Below, piece by piece: positions 7,816 through 15,365 of a stretch of 34,331 bases of DNA. The notes under the pieces were generated by a model, which did not search any database, was not told the DNA's origin, and saw only the letters and a program-made list of their open reading frames with translations. A program made the position numbers and the translations under genes. Origin of the DNA: Candidatus Poribacteria bacterium (lineage in GTDB: Bacteria > Poribacteria > WGA-4E > GCA-2687025); contig VGLH01000032.1 of the NCBI GenBank assembly GCA_016866785.1, positions 1 through 34,331 on the forward strand. Reading direction: 5' to 3'. Numbering within the stretch: position 1 is the stretch's first letter; each line of letters opens with the position of its first letter.

Positions 7816-8688
7816 ATGTTCCGGATCAACACGAACATCATGTCGATCAACGGACAGCGGAACCTGTTCCGATCGAGCCGCGACGCTACGTCCGCGATGG
7901 AGCGGCTCGCATCGGGCTTGCGGATCGTCCATGCGGCGGACGACGCGGCGGGGCTGACGATGTCCGAAGGCATGCGTGCGCAGCTCGCCGGAGCCCGTCA
8001 GTCGAACCGGAACATCTCGCAGGCGATCTCGATGCTCCAGACCGCCGACGGAGGCTTCGAGCAGATCGGCAACATGCTCATCCGCCTCAAGGAACTCGCC
8101 GTCCAGGCGGCAGATTCCACGGTCAACGCGGCGAACCGTTCGGCGATCCAACAGGAAGTCACCCAGCTCCTCGTCGAGATCGACCGCACGGCACAATCGA
8201 CCACCTACAACGGCATGACGCTCATCTCCGCCGGATCGACAGCGAACGCCTCCATCCCGCTCAGCTTCTACGTCGGCGACGGATCGCTGACCTACAGCCA
8301 AATCATCTTTTTCACGATGAAGGGCGTCGCCAGCGGATTGACGAACGGCATCTCCATCGGCGGGCTGCTCTTCACGGTCGGAGTGGGGTCGTACGCTTCG
8401 CTGACCGAGGCGGCGAACGTCGTGAATAATATGGACGCTGCCGTGCGCGAACTGGCGTCGCTGCGAACGAGCGTCGGAGCCGTCGTGAACCGGCTCCAGC
8501 GCGCCCAGGCGAACATTCAGATCATGGCGGAGAACACCGCCAACGCCGAGTCGGTTATCCGCGACGCCGACTTCGCCCAGGAGACCGCCGCCCTGACTCG
8601 CGCTCAGATCCTCGTTCAGGCGGGAACCTCCATCCTGCAGCAGTCCAACCAGCTCCCCATGAACGCGCTGATGCTCCTCCAAGGCTAG
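7816..8688 (+). CDS. fliC: Flagellin
   Basis: Filament subunit, exported through the flagellar type III system. The 290-residue protein has the conserved D0/D1 N-terminus (INTNIMSINGQRNL, then SGLRIVHAADDAAGLTMSE) and C-terminus (RDADFAQETAALTRAQIL, ending SNQLPMNALMLLQG). The central part (about 140-210) is short, so the variable outer domains D2/D3 are reduced and the filament should be thin and smooth. LIRLKELAVQAAD resembles the D1 region that TLR5 recognises in other flagellins. The ATG is preceded by GGAGG at 9 bp. A sigma-54 promoter precedes it and an intrinsic terminator follows it, so it is probably a single-gene unit. Confidence 0.96.
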   Translation: MFRINTNIMSINGQRNLFRSSRDATSAMERLASGLRIVHAADDAAGLTMSEGMRAQLAGARQSNRNISQAISMLQTADGGFEQIGNMLIRLKELAVQAADSTVNAANRSAIQQEVTQLLVEIDRTAQSTTYNGMTLISAGSTANASIPLSFYVGDGSLTYSQIIFFTMKGVASGLTNGISIGGLLFTVGVGSYASLTEAANVVNNMDAAVRELASLRTSVGAVVNRLQRAQANIQIMAENTANAESVIRDADFAQETAALTRAQILVQAGTSILQQSNQLPMNALMLLQG

Positions 8689-8721
8689 CCAGACCGCCTC
8701 GGAGTATCGCTCGTCCCCCTA

Positions 8722-8748
8722 GGCTCCCATCCGTGGGAGCCGTTTTTG
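8722..8748 (+). terminator. Intrinsic terminator of flagellin
   Basis: An 8-bp perfect stem (GGCTCCCA with TGGGAGCC) with a TCCG tetraloop is followed by GTTTTTG, 33 bp after the flagellin stop. This is a strong classical terminator. Confidence 0.88.
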
Positions 8749-8799
8749 CGCTCAGTCATCCATCTCGCCAGCATCGTGTTCTACGGGAATCCGTGCGGG

Positions 8800-8911
8800 C
8801 CCTCACCTAACCTCTCCCTGAAGGGAGAGGGACCAGACATACCCTCGACCGGAGAGGAACCAGAGAGGACAGTCTCCTTCTCCGTTCAGGGAGAAGGCGG
8901 GGATGGGGGCT
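8800..8911. repeat. Bipartite hairpin repeat, copy A
   Basis: The first hairpin pairs CCTCTCCCT (8811-8819) with AGGGAGAGG (8822-8830). The second pairs CCTTCTCC (8876-8883) with GGAGAAGG (8890-8897). CCCTCACC flanks on the left. The same two-hairpin layout recurs at 24327-24408 before purD. It fills the gap between the flagellin terminator and the flgF promoter. Confidence 0.65.
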
Positions 8912-9042
8912 CGTCCGGTGGGTAATGTTTTCCGCACGCCGGTTCTGCCGCGGCGTTCCTTTCCTCCCAACGAGCCTCCGCAAGACCCACCGAGTCGCCG
9001 AGAACCCAGCAATCATCGGCGTCTGGGGCAGTCCGAGGCGGA

Positions 9043-9058
9043 TGGCACAAAGGTTGCT
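9043..9058 (+). promoter_or_regulatory. Sigma-54 (-24/-12) promoter for the flgF operon
   Basis: TGGCACAAAGGTTGCT is an almost perfect match to the TGGCAC-N5-TTGCW consensus, with GG and GC exactly 12 bp apart. It lies 30 bp before the flgF ATG, so the transcript leader is about 20 nt. It would drive at least flgF to flgI. Confidence 0.85.
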
Positions 9059-9087
9059 CCAACGGTTCCGACGAAGGGAGTGTCTTC

Positions 9088-9828
9088 ATGCTGCAAGGCA
9101 TATACACCGCGGCCTCTGGCATGCTCGCGCACGATGCCATCTCAGAGGTCATCACGAACAATCTCGCGAACGCTTCGACGCCCGGATTCCGTCAGGACTT
9201 CGCGACGTTTCACACGGCCGCCGACGCCCCGCATCCGCAGGATTCGCGGTATCTGGCGCCCGTCCTGACGTTCAAAGCCTACACGAACTTCGATATCGGC
9301 TCCCTGAAGCCAACGGGCAACCCGTTGGACCTGGCGTTCAACGACGGGGGAGAGAACTTCTTCGTCGTCCAGACGCCGCAGGGAATCCGCTACACCCGCG
9401 CCGGCAACTTCACCCTCAACGGCTCCAACACCATCGTGAACGCCCAGAACTACCCGGTTCTCGGCGAGAACGGACCCATCCAAGCCAACGGCAGCAAGAT
9501 CGAGATCGGCGCGGCTGGGGATGTCGTCGTGGACGGCGTCCTCGTCGACCGTCTGCGCGTCATCCAGTTCGACCCCATCAACGGCAGAACGCCGCTCCAG
9601 AAGGACGGCTACACGCTCTTCCGACCCATCGGGAACAGCGCGACGCCTCGGAACGCGAGCAATCCGCGCGTCCAGCAGGGCGCTCTGGAAGGCTCCAATG
9701 TCAGCCTCGTCAACGAAATGGCGCAGATGATCCACATCACTCGCGGCTTTGAAGCCTATCAACGGGCGATCCAAGTCAGCGACGCCACGCTCAACACCCT
9801 CATCCACCGAGTCGGAGGAGCCGGCTGA
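9088..9828 (+). CDS. flgF: Flagellar basal-body rod protein FlgF
   Basis: A proximal rod component, exported by the flagellar type III machine and assembled in the periplasm. The 246-residue protein has the rod/hook signature near the start ([12 protein letters not shown], then [12 protein letters not shown], the ANxxTPGF form) and the shared C-terminal helix ([25 protein letters not shown] split by VxxME-like spacing), which forms coiled coils in the rod. It is shorter and less standard than the following gene, which is the better FlgG, so I call this one FlgF. GGGAG precedes the ATG. Its TGA overlaps the ATG of flgG by one base, which suggests translational coupling. Confidence 0.88.
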   Translation: MLQGIYTAASGMLAHDAISEVITNNLANASTPGFRQDFATFHTAADAPHPQDSRYLAPVLTFKAYTNFDIGSLKPTGNPLDLAFNDGGENFFVVQTPQGIRYTRAGNFTLNGSNTIVNAQNYPVLGENGPIQANGSKIEIGAAGDVVVDGVLVDRLRVIQFDPINGRTPLQKDGYTLFRPIGNSATPRNASNPRVQQGALEGSNVSLVNEMAQMIHITRGFEAYQRAIQVSDATLNTLIHRVGGAG

Positions 9829-10616
9829 TGATTCGCGCACTCTATTCCGCCGCATCGGGCATGAACGCCCAAGAACTCAACATCGACACGATCGCCAACA
9901 ACCTGGCGAACGTGAACACCAACGGGTTCAAGCGGGTCCGCGTCGACTTCCAAGACCTCATCTACCAGACGCTCCAATCGCCCGGCACGGCGTCCGGCGC
10001 TGGAACCGAAATCCCGACCGGCATCCAGGTCGGTCACGGAAGCCGCGCCGCCGCGACCCAGCGCATCTTCAGCCAGGGCGAATTCAAGCAGACGGAAGCG
10101 CCGCTCGACCTCGTCATCGAAGGTGAAGGGTTCTTCCAAATCCTCAACAACGACGGCGAACTCACCTACACGCGCGCCGGTTCCTTCAAGCTCGACGGCT
10201 CCGGGCGCGTCGTCACGTCGGACGGTCTGCCGCTCCAGCCGCAGATCACGATCCCTGCGGATGCGACGAACGTCTCGATCAGCAAGGACGGCATCCTCGA
10301 AGTGACGACCCCCGGCTCCAACCAGGGGCAGCAGCTCGGTATCATCCAGCTTGCGCGCTTCTCGAACCCGGCGGGACTGGAAGCCATCGGGCAGAACCTG
10401 TTCAAGCCGACCAACTCGTCGGGCCAGGCGCAGATCGGGAACCCCGCGACGGACGGCTACGGCTCGCTCTTGCAGGGCTTCTTGGAACTGTCCAACGTGA
10501 AACTCGTCGAGGAGATGGTCAGCATGATCGTCGCGCAGAGGGCTTACGAGATCAGCTCGAAGTCCATCCAAGCCGCCGACGAGATGCTCAACGTCGCCAA
10601 CAACCTGCGGCGGTAA
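9828..10616 (+). CDS. flgG: Flagellar distal rod protein FlgG
   Basis: The distal rod subunit that passes through the P and L rings. The 262-residue length is typical. [20 protein letters not shown] opens it, [13 protein letters not shown] is the rod/hook family motif, and [17 protein letters not shown] and the C-terminal [15 protein letters not shown] and QRAYE match FlgG closely. GGAGGAG lies before the overlapping ATG within the end of flgF. flgA follows after 27 bp. This is among the most secure identifications in the window. Confidence 0.95.
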   Translation: MIRALYSAASGMNAQELNIDTIANNLANVNTNGFKRVRVDFQDLIYQTLQSPGTASGAGTEIPTGIQVGHGSRAAATQRIFSQGEFKQTEAPLDLVIEGEGFFQILNNDGELTYTRAGSFKLDGSGRVVTSDGLPLQPQITIPADATNVSISKDGILEVTTPGSNQGQQLGIIQLARFSNPAGLEAIGQNLFKPTNSSGQAQIGNPATDGYGSLLQGFLELSNVKLVEEMVSMIVAQRAYEISSKSIQAADEMLNVANNLRR

Positions 10617-10643
10617 TAGACCGTCTGCGCGGAGGGAATCCCG

Positions 10644-11753
10644 ATGACCAGACACGCCTACGCGGCAGCCGGAAAAAGATGCCCGTCGCGCGGCGGACGC
10701 GGAAAAGATTTCCGCGGCAACCGCGCCCGGGTCGCCGGTCCGGCTCTCGTTGTCCTGCTGGCAATCGGGGGATTGGGAATTGCTCGCGGAGCCGAAGCCC
10801 CCAAGGCGACGCTCCGCTTCGTCGAAGACGCCGCGTTGTCGGGCGGGAAGATCCGCCTGTCCGACGTCGCCGTCATCGAGTCCAGCGACACCGACCTGAA
10901 GGCGAAGCTGGAAGCGATGGCGCTGGGTCCCGCGCCCCGCGTAGGTCAAGCGTTCACGTTCCGACCGGAGAGCGTGCGCCTGCTGCTGCGACGCGACAAG
11001 CACCTGCTCGGCGTCAGCGACAAGGACATTGCGTTCGAGGGTTCCGGCTCGACGCGCGTCCGAGTCGAGAGCCAGGAGATCGAGCCGTCCGCGCTTCTGC
11101 AGCGCCTGACGGCGTGGATCGAAGGGGAAGCCGCGACGACCTTCGGCGCCGAGCGCGTCGAGGTGAGCTTCTTGACGAAGCCCCCGAAGGTCGCGGTTCC
11201 CAAAGGTGAATGGACGGCGAAGCCGGCGATGAACCGTCTCCCGTCGCGCCTGACTTCGATCCTCTCGGTGCCAGTGAGCGTCGCCGTGGATGGGGAGACC
11301 TTCCAGACGCTGACCCTGGCACTGAAGTTGCGAGCCTTCGCCACAGCCGGTGTCGTCACGCGGGCGATTCACCGCCATGAAACGCTTGATGCGGACGCCA
11401 TCGACTGGAAGGAACTCGACATCACGACCCTCAACGGAGAGGCGCCGATCAGCGAATCGCAGGACATCTCGGGATGGCGCGCGACGCGCAGCCTGAGCGT
11501 CGGCGATCCGCTGACCCAGCAGAGCATCGAATCGATTCCGATCATCCAGAAGGGCGACCCGATCACCGTCTACCTCGAAGCCCCTCAACTGCGGATCACC
11601 ATGGCAGGTGAAGCCCAGCAGGACGGTCGCCTCGGCGATGTGATTCGATGCTTGAACCTCCGTTCCGGGAAGATGATTCGCGGGATCGTCGCCGGCGAAC
11701 GGCTCGTGCGGATCGACATGCGGACGCTGCTGACGACCGCAATGGTTCCCTAG
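10644..11753 (+). CDS. flgA: Flagellar P-ring assembly chaperone FlgA
   Basis: A periplasmic chaperone for P-ring formation. The 369 residues are longer than common FlgA proteins of about 220-240. The N-terminus has basic residues and a hydrophobic stretch (GPALVVLLAIGGLGIARG, about 32-49) that reads as a signal peptide with cleavage near GAEA. The C-terminal half has the SAF-like and FlgA domain pattern: VVTRAIHRHETLDADAIDW (about 235-255), a LSVGDPLTQQSIE segment, the GDPITVYLE strand and LNLRSGKMIRGIVAGE, equivalent to the N-x-x-S-G-K-x-x-x-G-x-V FlgA ending. The first 200 residues after the signal are an extended N-terminal domain. GGAGGG precedes the ATG. A sigma-54-like sequence lies inside the gene. 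Confidence 0.88.
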   Translation: MTRHAYAAAGKRCPSRGGRGKDFRGNRARVAGPALVVLLAIGGLGIARGAEAPKATLRFVEDAALSGGKIRLSDVAVIESSDTDLKAKLEAMALGPAPRVGQAFTFRPESVRLLLRRDKHLLGVSDKDIAFEGSGSTRVRVESQEIEPSALLQRLTAWIEGEAATTFGAERVEVSFLTKPPKVAVPKGEWTAKPAMNRLPSRLTSILSVPVSVAVDGETFQTLTLALKLRAFATAGVVTRAIHRHETLDADAIDWKELDITTLNGEAPISESQDISGWRATRSLSVGDPLTQQSIESIPIIQKGDPITVYLEAPQLRITMAGEAQQDGRLGDVIRCLNLRSGKMIRGIVAGERLVRIDMRTLLTTAMVP

Positions 11754-11779
11754 CGGCGAACCCAGTGCAGGAATGAGGC

Positions 11780-12394
11780 ATGGACATGGACACGTGTTTC
11801 CGCCGCTTGACAAACGGCATACCACTTCGCCTGATCGGAGCGGCTGCCACAGCTCTCCTGGTCGGCGCGATGACGGCTCAGGGCGCGCCGGTGCGCTCGC
11901 TCTATTCGGACCCGAAGGCGTCGCAAGTGGGTGACCTCCTGACGATCATCGTCATCGAGTCCACGCAGGCGAGCCGCTCGGCGTCCACCCAGACGAGCAA
12001 GACGAACAGCATCGGCTTCGCGGCGGGGCTGGAGACGAAGCCGCGCGGCGGCAGGGCATCCGGCAGCGGGAGCACGCAGACCGCGCTGAACGGAGCCGGC
12101 ACGACGCGCAGCAGCGGTGAACTGACGACGACCGTCACGGCGCTCGTCACGGAAGTCCTGCCCAACGGATATCTGAAGGTCGAGGGATCGCGCGAGCTGA
12201 CGATCAACAACGAGAAGGAGACGCTCCGGGTCTCCGGCATCTGCCGGACGGAAGATATCCAGCCGGATAACGTGCTCCTCTCGAACCAGTTGGCGAACCC
12301 GTCGATCAGCTACACAGGCGACGGCTGGATTGCGAAGCAGCAGAAGCCCAACATCGTCCTGCGGGTTCTCGCCAGCATTCTCCCGTTCTTTTAG
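11780..12394 (+). CDS. flgH: Flagellar L-ring protein FlgH, apparently without lipobox
   Basis: The outer-membrane L-ring subunit. The 204-residue protein has the conserved SLYSDPKASQVGDLLTIIVI segment after the signal peptide, the LTTTVTALVTEVLPNGYLKV and EGSRELTINNEKE strand region, and VSGICRTEDIQPDNVLLSNQ, which are diagnostic. FlgH is usually a lipoprotein with a cleavage-site Cys. Here the signal-like region (about 20-36) ends TAQGAPVRSLYSD and contains no Cys, so lipid attachment looks absent. Two ATG codons 6 bp apart are both usable. FlgH with FlgI shows that the cell has an outer membrane and a peptidoglycan ring pair. Confidence 0.92.
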   Translation: MDMDTCFRRLTNGIPLRLIGAAATALLVGAMTAQGAPVRSLYSDPKASQVGDLLTIIVIESTQASRSASTQTSKTNSIGFAAGLETKPRGGRASGSGSTQTALNGAGTTRSSGELTTTVTALVTEVLPNGYLKVEGSRELTINNEKETLRVSGICRTEDIQPDNVLLSNQLANPSISYTGDGWIAKQQKPNIVLRVLASILPFF

Positions 12395-12415
12395 ACGCCT
12401 TCGGAGGAGTTCTCC

Positions 12416-13582
12416 ATGAGACGTGACAGGCGACCGGTTGATATCGGCGCAATGCTCCTTGCGGCGGCGTTGTTCCTCGGACTCGCGGGAGGCGCGTCGG
12501 CGGCGCGGATCAAAGACATCGCGATCCTGCAAGGGATTCAGAGCTCTCAGGTGGTCGGCTATGGGCTCGTCATCGGCTTGAGCCGCACGGGCGATCAGAC
12601 GACGAACGTCCAGTTCACGCGTCAGGCGATCGAGAACCTGATGCGGAACATGGGCATGACGATCCAGAACGACCGAGGACAGCTCCGGGTCGGGAACGTC
12701 GCCTCGGTGATGGTCACGGCGGACGTGCCGCCCTTCATGCGGCGAGGGAGCCGGTTGGACGTGCTTGTCTCCTCGATGGGCGACGCGACGAGCCTGCAAG
12801 GCGGGACGCTGCTCCCGACTCCTCTGGTGAACGCCCAGGGGCAGATCATCGCGACGGCTTCGGGTCCCATCACGACGGGCGGGTTCCTCATCGAAGCCTC
12901 GGGCAGAGAGCGCACCCAGCGGAACCACGTCACGGCGGGGCGGATCCCCAACGGCGGCGTCATGGATGTGGACGTGAGCGCGGCTCCGTTCGACGCGGCG
13001 GCGGTTCCGCAGATGCTCGTGCTGGGGCTTCAGAACCCCGACTTCACGACGGCGGCGCGCGCGGCGGACGCGATCAACACAGCGCTGGGAGCGAATACGG
13101 CGGTCGCCACGGACGCGGCTTCGATCCAAGTGTCGATCCCGGCGGGCACGGCGGCGGGGCTCGTCCAGTTCATCGCGAATCTGGAAAGCCTCGAAGTGAC
13201 GCCGGATCACCGCGCCAAAGTCATCATCGACGAGCGGACCGGAACGGTCGTCATGGGCGAGAACGTGCGCATCTCGACGGTCGCCATCGCCCACGCGAAC
13301 CTGAACGTCCAGGTGTTCGAGCGCCCGATCATCTCCCAGCCGAGTCCGTTCGGTCAGGGTGAGACGGTCGTCGTGCCGGACACGGAGATCGCCGTGACGG
13401 ACGAGTCGGCGATGTCGCGACTGAACGAGGGCGGCTTGGTTCAAGTGATTCCGGGCAGTGTGTCGCTGAACGAGCTGGTACAGGGATTGAACGCCATCGG
13501 CATCAGTCCGCGCGATTTGATCGCGATCCTCCAGGCGATCAAGCAGGCTGGGGCGCTGCAGGCTGAACTCATCATCATGTAG
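12416..13582 (+). CDS. flgI: Flagellar P-ring protein FlgI
   Basis: The periplasmic P-ring subunit around the distal rod. The 388-residue length is typical. A Sec signal peptide (hydrophobic MLLAAALFLGLAGGASA) is followed by the mature start ARIKDIAILQGIQSSQVVGY, GLVIGLSRTGDQT and later VMVTADVPPFMRRGSRLDV and VIIDERTGTVVMGENVRIS, all close to FlgI consensus. The C-terminal half, LNEGGLVQVIPGSVSLNELV and GLNAIGISPRDLIAILQAIK, is also standard. GGAGGA lies 8 bp before the ATG. It is co-directional with flgH (21-bp gap) and flgJ (14-bp gap). Confidence 0.96.
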   Translation: MRRDRRPVDIGAMLLAAALFLGLAGGASAARIKDIAILQGIQSSQVVGYGLVIGLSRTGDQTTNVQFTRQAIENLMRNMGMTIQNDRGQLRVGNVASVMVTADVPPFMRRGSRLDVLVSSMGDATSLQGGTLLPTPLVNAQGQIIATASGPITTGGFLIEASGRERTQRNHVTAGRIPNGGVMDVDVSAAPFDAAAVPQMLVLGLQNPDFTTAARAADAINTALGANTAVATDAASIQVSIPAGTAAGLVQFIANLESLEVTPDHRAKVIIDERTGTVVMGENVRISTVAIAHANLNVQVFERPIISQPSPFGQGETVVVPDTEIAVTDESAMSRLNEGGLVQVIPGSVSLNELVQGLNAIGISPRDLIAILQAIKQAGALQAELIIM

Positions 13583-13596
13583 GCAGGAGCGGAGCG

Positions 13597-14001
13597 ATGG
13601 CGGGGTTCTCCCTGACGGCGATCTCGGCGGCGACGGTGAAGCCGACGCCCTTCGGCAAGACGACGCTCCCCAAGGAGCAGCAGGAGGCGTTGGACGCGGC
13701 GCGGAGTTTCGAGAGTCTGTTCATCAACAACCTGTTCAAGGCGATGCGGGCATCGGTTCCCAAGTCGGGGTTCCTGCCGGAGACATTCGCCTCGAACACG
13801 TACGAGCAGCTCTTCGACGAGCATCTCAGCACCGAGCTCTCGAAAGGAACCGGGCTGGGGCTGTCGGAGATGCTCTACCGCGAGTTCATGCGGCGCGAAT
13901 CGAGGGCTGCGGACACGTCATCGGCGGGTCTGCGTCCCTTCGAGCGGTCGCTTGTAGTCTCGCGTGTCGCGGACGGGTCGGTAGGCTGGCGGGACGGCTA
14001 G
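13597..14001 (+). CDS. flgJ: Rod-binding protein FlgJ, N-terminal domain only
   Basis: The rod-cap-like protein. The 134 residues contain the Rod-binding domain (PF10135): ARSFESLFINNLFKAMRASV (about 34-53), then ASNTYEQLFDEHLSTELSKG and TGLGLSEMLYREFM. No glucosaminidase domain follows, so a separate hydrolase must open the peptidoglycan, as in many non-enterobacterial flagella. Residues after about 105 are unconserved. The start has AGGAGCGGAG nearby. It sits 14 bp after flgI. Confidence 0.85.
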   Translation: MAGFSLTAISAATVKPTPFGKTTLPKEQQEALDAARSFESLFINNLFKAMRASVPKSGFLPETFASNTYEQLFDEHLSTELSKGTGLGLSEMLYREFMRRESRAADTSSAGLRPFERSLVVSRVADGSVGWRDG

Positions 14002-14098
14002 ATCCGCCCGGTAGCCGATCTCAGGAACGATTGCGCTCTGGAGAATCGGGCTTCAGAGGGTCGTCGAACTCTCCGATAGAAGGATTGAGCAACCCAGA

Positions 14099-14437
14099 AT
14101 GGATCGCGCAATGATCATCGAGCACTTCAAGCGCCTCAATTCCTACACCTCGGAGCTTCGAGCCTCCCAGACCTCTCTGCGCGGGACGCGATCCGCGTCG
14201 TCTTCGTCGTCGGTTGCTCCGCCATCCTCGGTGGCAAACGGCGAAGATGAAGTGATCGTCTCCCCGGAAGCCCTCTTGTTCAGCCGCGCCAAGGACGCGC
14301 TGACCGGCGTTCCTGAGACCCGCGACGGGTTGATTCAGACGCTGCAAGAGGCGATCCAGAACGGCACCTACTCGGTGGACAACGTTCTGATCGCGGAAAG
14401 GCTGATGGAGGCGGTTGCGCGGTTCACGAGGAACTAG
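14099..14437 (+). CDS. flgM: Anti-sigma-28 factor FlgM
   Basis: Binds and inhibits FliA (sigma-28) until it is exported through the finished hook-basal body. The 112-residue protein has a Ser-rich, likely disordered centre (about 28-47) and the FlgM C-terminal pattern: DEVIVSPEALLFSRAKDAL, then VPETRDGLIQTLQEAIQNGT, then YSVDNVLIAERLMEA. These match the V-S-[LI]-S-x-x-A and I-x-x-G-x-Y-x-[VI] core of the family. The ATG used has AAGGA at a long distance; a second ATG four codons later is possible. Its presence implies a sigma-28 tier of late flagellar genes elsewhere. Confidence 0.82.
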   Translation: MDRAMIIEHFKRLNSYTSELRASQTSLRGTRSASSSSSVAPPSSVANGEDEVIVSPEALLFSRAKDALTGVPETRDGLIQTLQEAIQNGTYSVDNVLIAERLMEAVARFTRN

Positions 14438-14458
14438 CGCGACCTCAAGACGAGGCTC

Positions 14459-15043
14459 ATGGCAACCCAACATCCTCAACGGAATACCTCTGCGCCGGGG
14501 AATGCCTCTCCGCCGCGCTCCGGCACGTCTGCTGGCGTCGCTCCTCTGAGCGCCGACGCTCGGACGCGCCAGGCGCTCGACGACGTGCTCGTCGTGCTGG
14601 AAAAGGAGCGCGCCTGCACCCACGCTCTCTTGGAGCAGGCGAAGCAGATCCAGAAGCATCTGCTGAGCGACGACTACATGTCGCTGCTCGTCGCCGCGCA
14701 GGAGCAGGAGATCCACGCTCAGCAGTTGGCGCAGTGGGAGCATCGGCGTCTGCTCTTGACCCGGCAGCTCGCCAAGACGTTCCCGGCGGTGTCGCGGACG
14801 CGGCTCTCCCTGTGGGCGAACGTTCTCCCGGAGCCGCACGCGACGCGTCTGCACACGATCCAAGCGACGCTACAGAGGGTGACGGAGCAGCTCCAGACGG
14901 TGAACCGACAGAACATGGCGCTCGTCCAGCGGTCGCTCCGGTTCGCGGAGATGGCGCTGGGCATCGATTCGTCGGCGTATGGCGTGCCGCATACCCGCGT
15001 TAACCGAGACGGCTTGCCGCAGTTGTTCGACAAGACGCTTTAG
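14459..15043 (+). CDS. flgN: FlgN-like flagellar export chaperone
   Basis: The predicted cytoplasmic chaperone for FlgK and FlgL, in the expected place between flgM and flgK. The 194-residue protein is mostly alpha-helical after a 30-residue unconserved start. VVLEKERACTHALLEQAKQI and EIHAQQLAQWEHRRLLLTRQ are typical of the long helices of FlgN (PF05130), and a later coiled segment (about 130-165) ends NRQNMALVQRSLRFAEMAL, like the usual N-x-x-N-x-x-L-x-x-x-x-x-x-x-x-x-x-L ending. Sequence identity in this family is low, so position carries weight in the call. GACGAGG precedes the ATG. Confidence 0.78.
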   Translation: MATQHPQRNTSAPGNASPPRSGTSAGVAPLSADARTRQALDDVLVVLEKERACTHALLEQAKQIQKHLLSDDYMSLLVAAQEQEIHAQQLAQWEHRRLLLTRQLAKTFPAVSRTRLSLWANVLPEPHATRLHTIQATLQRVTEQLQTVNRQNMALVQRSLRFAEMALGIDSSAYGVPHTRVNRDGLPQLFDKTL

Positions 15044-15070
15044 CGGTAAGTGTGACTGGGATTCGTGGTT

Positions 15071-15099
15071 GTACGGGCGGGTCTGAGACCCGCCCGTAC
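15071..15099. repeat. 29-bp perfect palindrome, GTACGGGC type
   Basis: GTACGGGCGGGTCT is followed by one G and its exact reverse complement, giving a 14-bp perfect inverted repeat. It lies 27 bp after flgN and could act as a terminator-like hairpin. Its core CGGGCGGGT/ACCCGCCCG is shared with the palindrome at 33189-33207. Confidence 0.8.
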
Positions 15100-15365
15100 A
15101 GAACCCAACCCATCGACGGAACGAACCGCTAACCAGTGCAGAGCATCGGGCGGGCAGCGACCCGTCAGCAGAGAAGGAGACGCGCGGGCTTCGCAATTTC
15201 GTCCAAAGGAGGGGCTTCGAGGCGAGAGGCTGCCCATCCATCCCGGAGCGGGGTCCTGGCGGGGAACCCGGTTCGGCGGAAGCGAGCCTTTCGTTGCCAA
15301 CGAGAACGCAGGTCGCCGATCTCGACGGCTTGCGGGAACGTACTCCTGAGACGAAAGGCGCTTCG
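15100..15365. other. Spacer between the flgN palindrome and flgK
   Basis: This is the only long gap inside the flg series. It holds two orphan Shine-Dalgarno-like strings (AGAAGGAG near 15173 and AAGGAGG near 15206) without a matching start and open frame. I found no convincing promoter: a GCCGATCT string near 15314 resembles a sigma-28 -10 but has no TAAA at -35. It may hold an unrecognised promoter for flgK-flgL or be debris of the repeat insertion. Confidence 0.35.

Noticed and set aside
9759-11825. 688-codon open frame on the minus strand
   Set aside because: Antisense to flgF/flgG/flgA, which are clear by homology. Long antisense frames arise in G+C-rich coding sequence because of third-position bias; its translation is Arg/Asp-rich and unrecognisable.
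11750-13444. 564-codon open frame on the minus strand
   Set aside because: Antisense shadow of flgH and flgI, low-complexity Arg-rich translation, no ribosome-binding site with a family match.
14012-15322. GCCGATCT strings before flgM and flgK resembling sigma-28 -10 elements
   Set aside because: No TAAA-type -35 lies at the required 15-bp spacing, and the last two bases differ from GCCGATAA.
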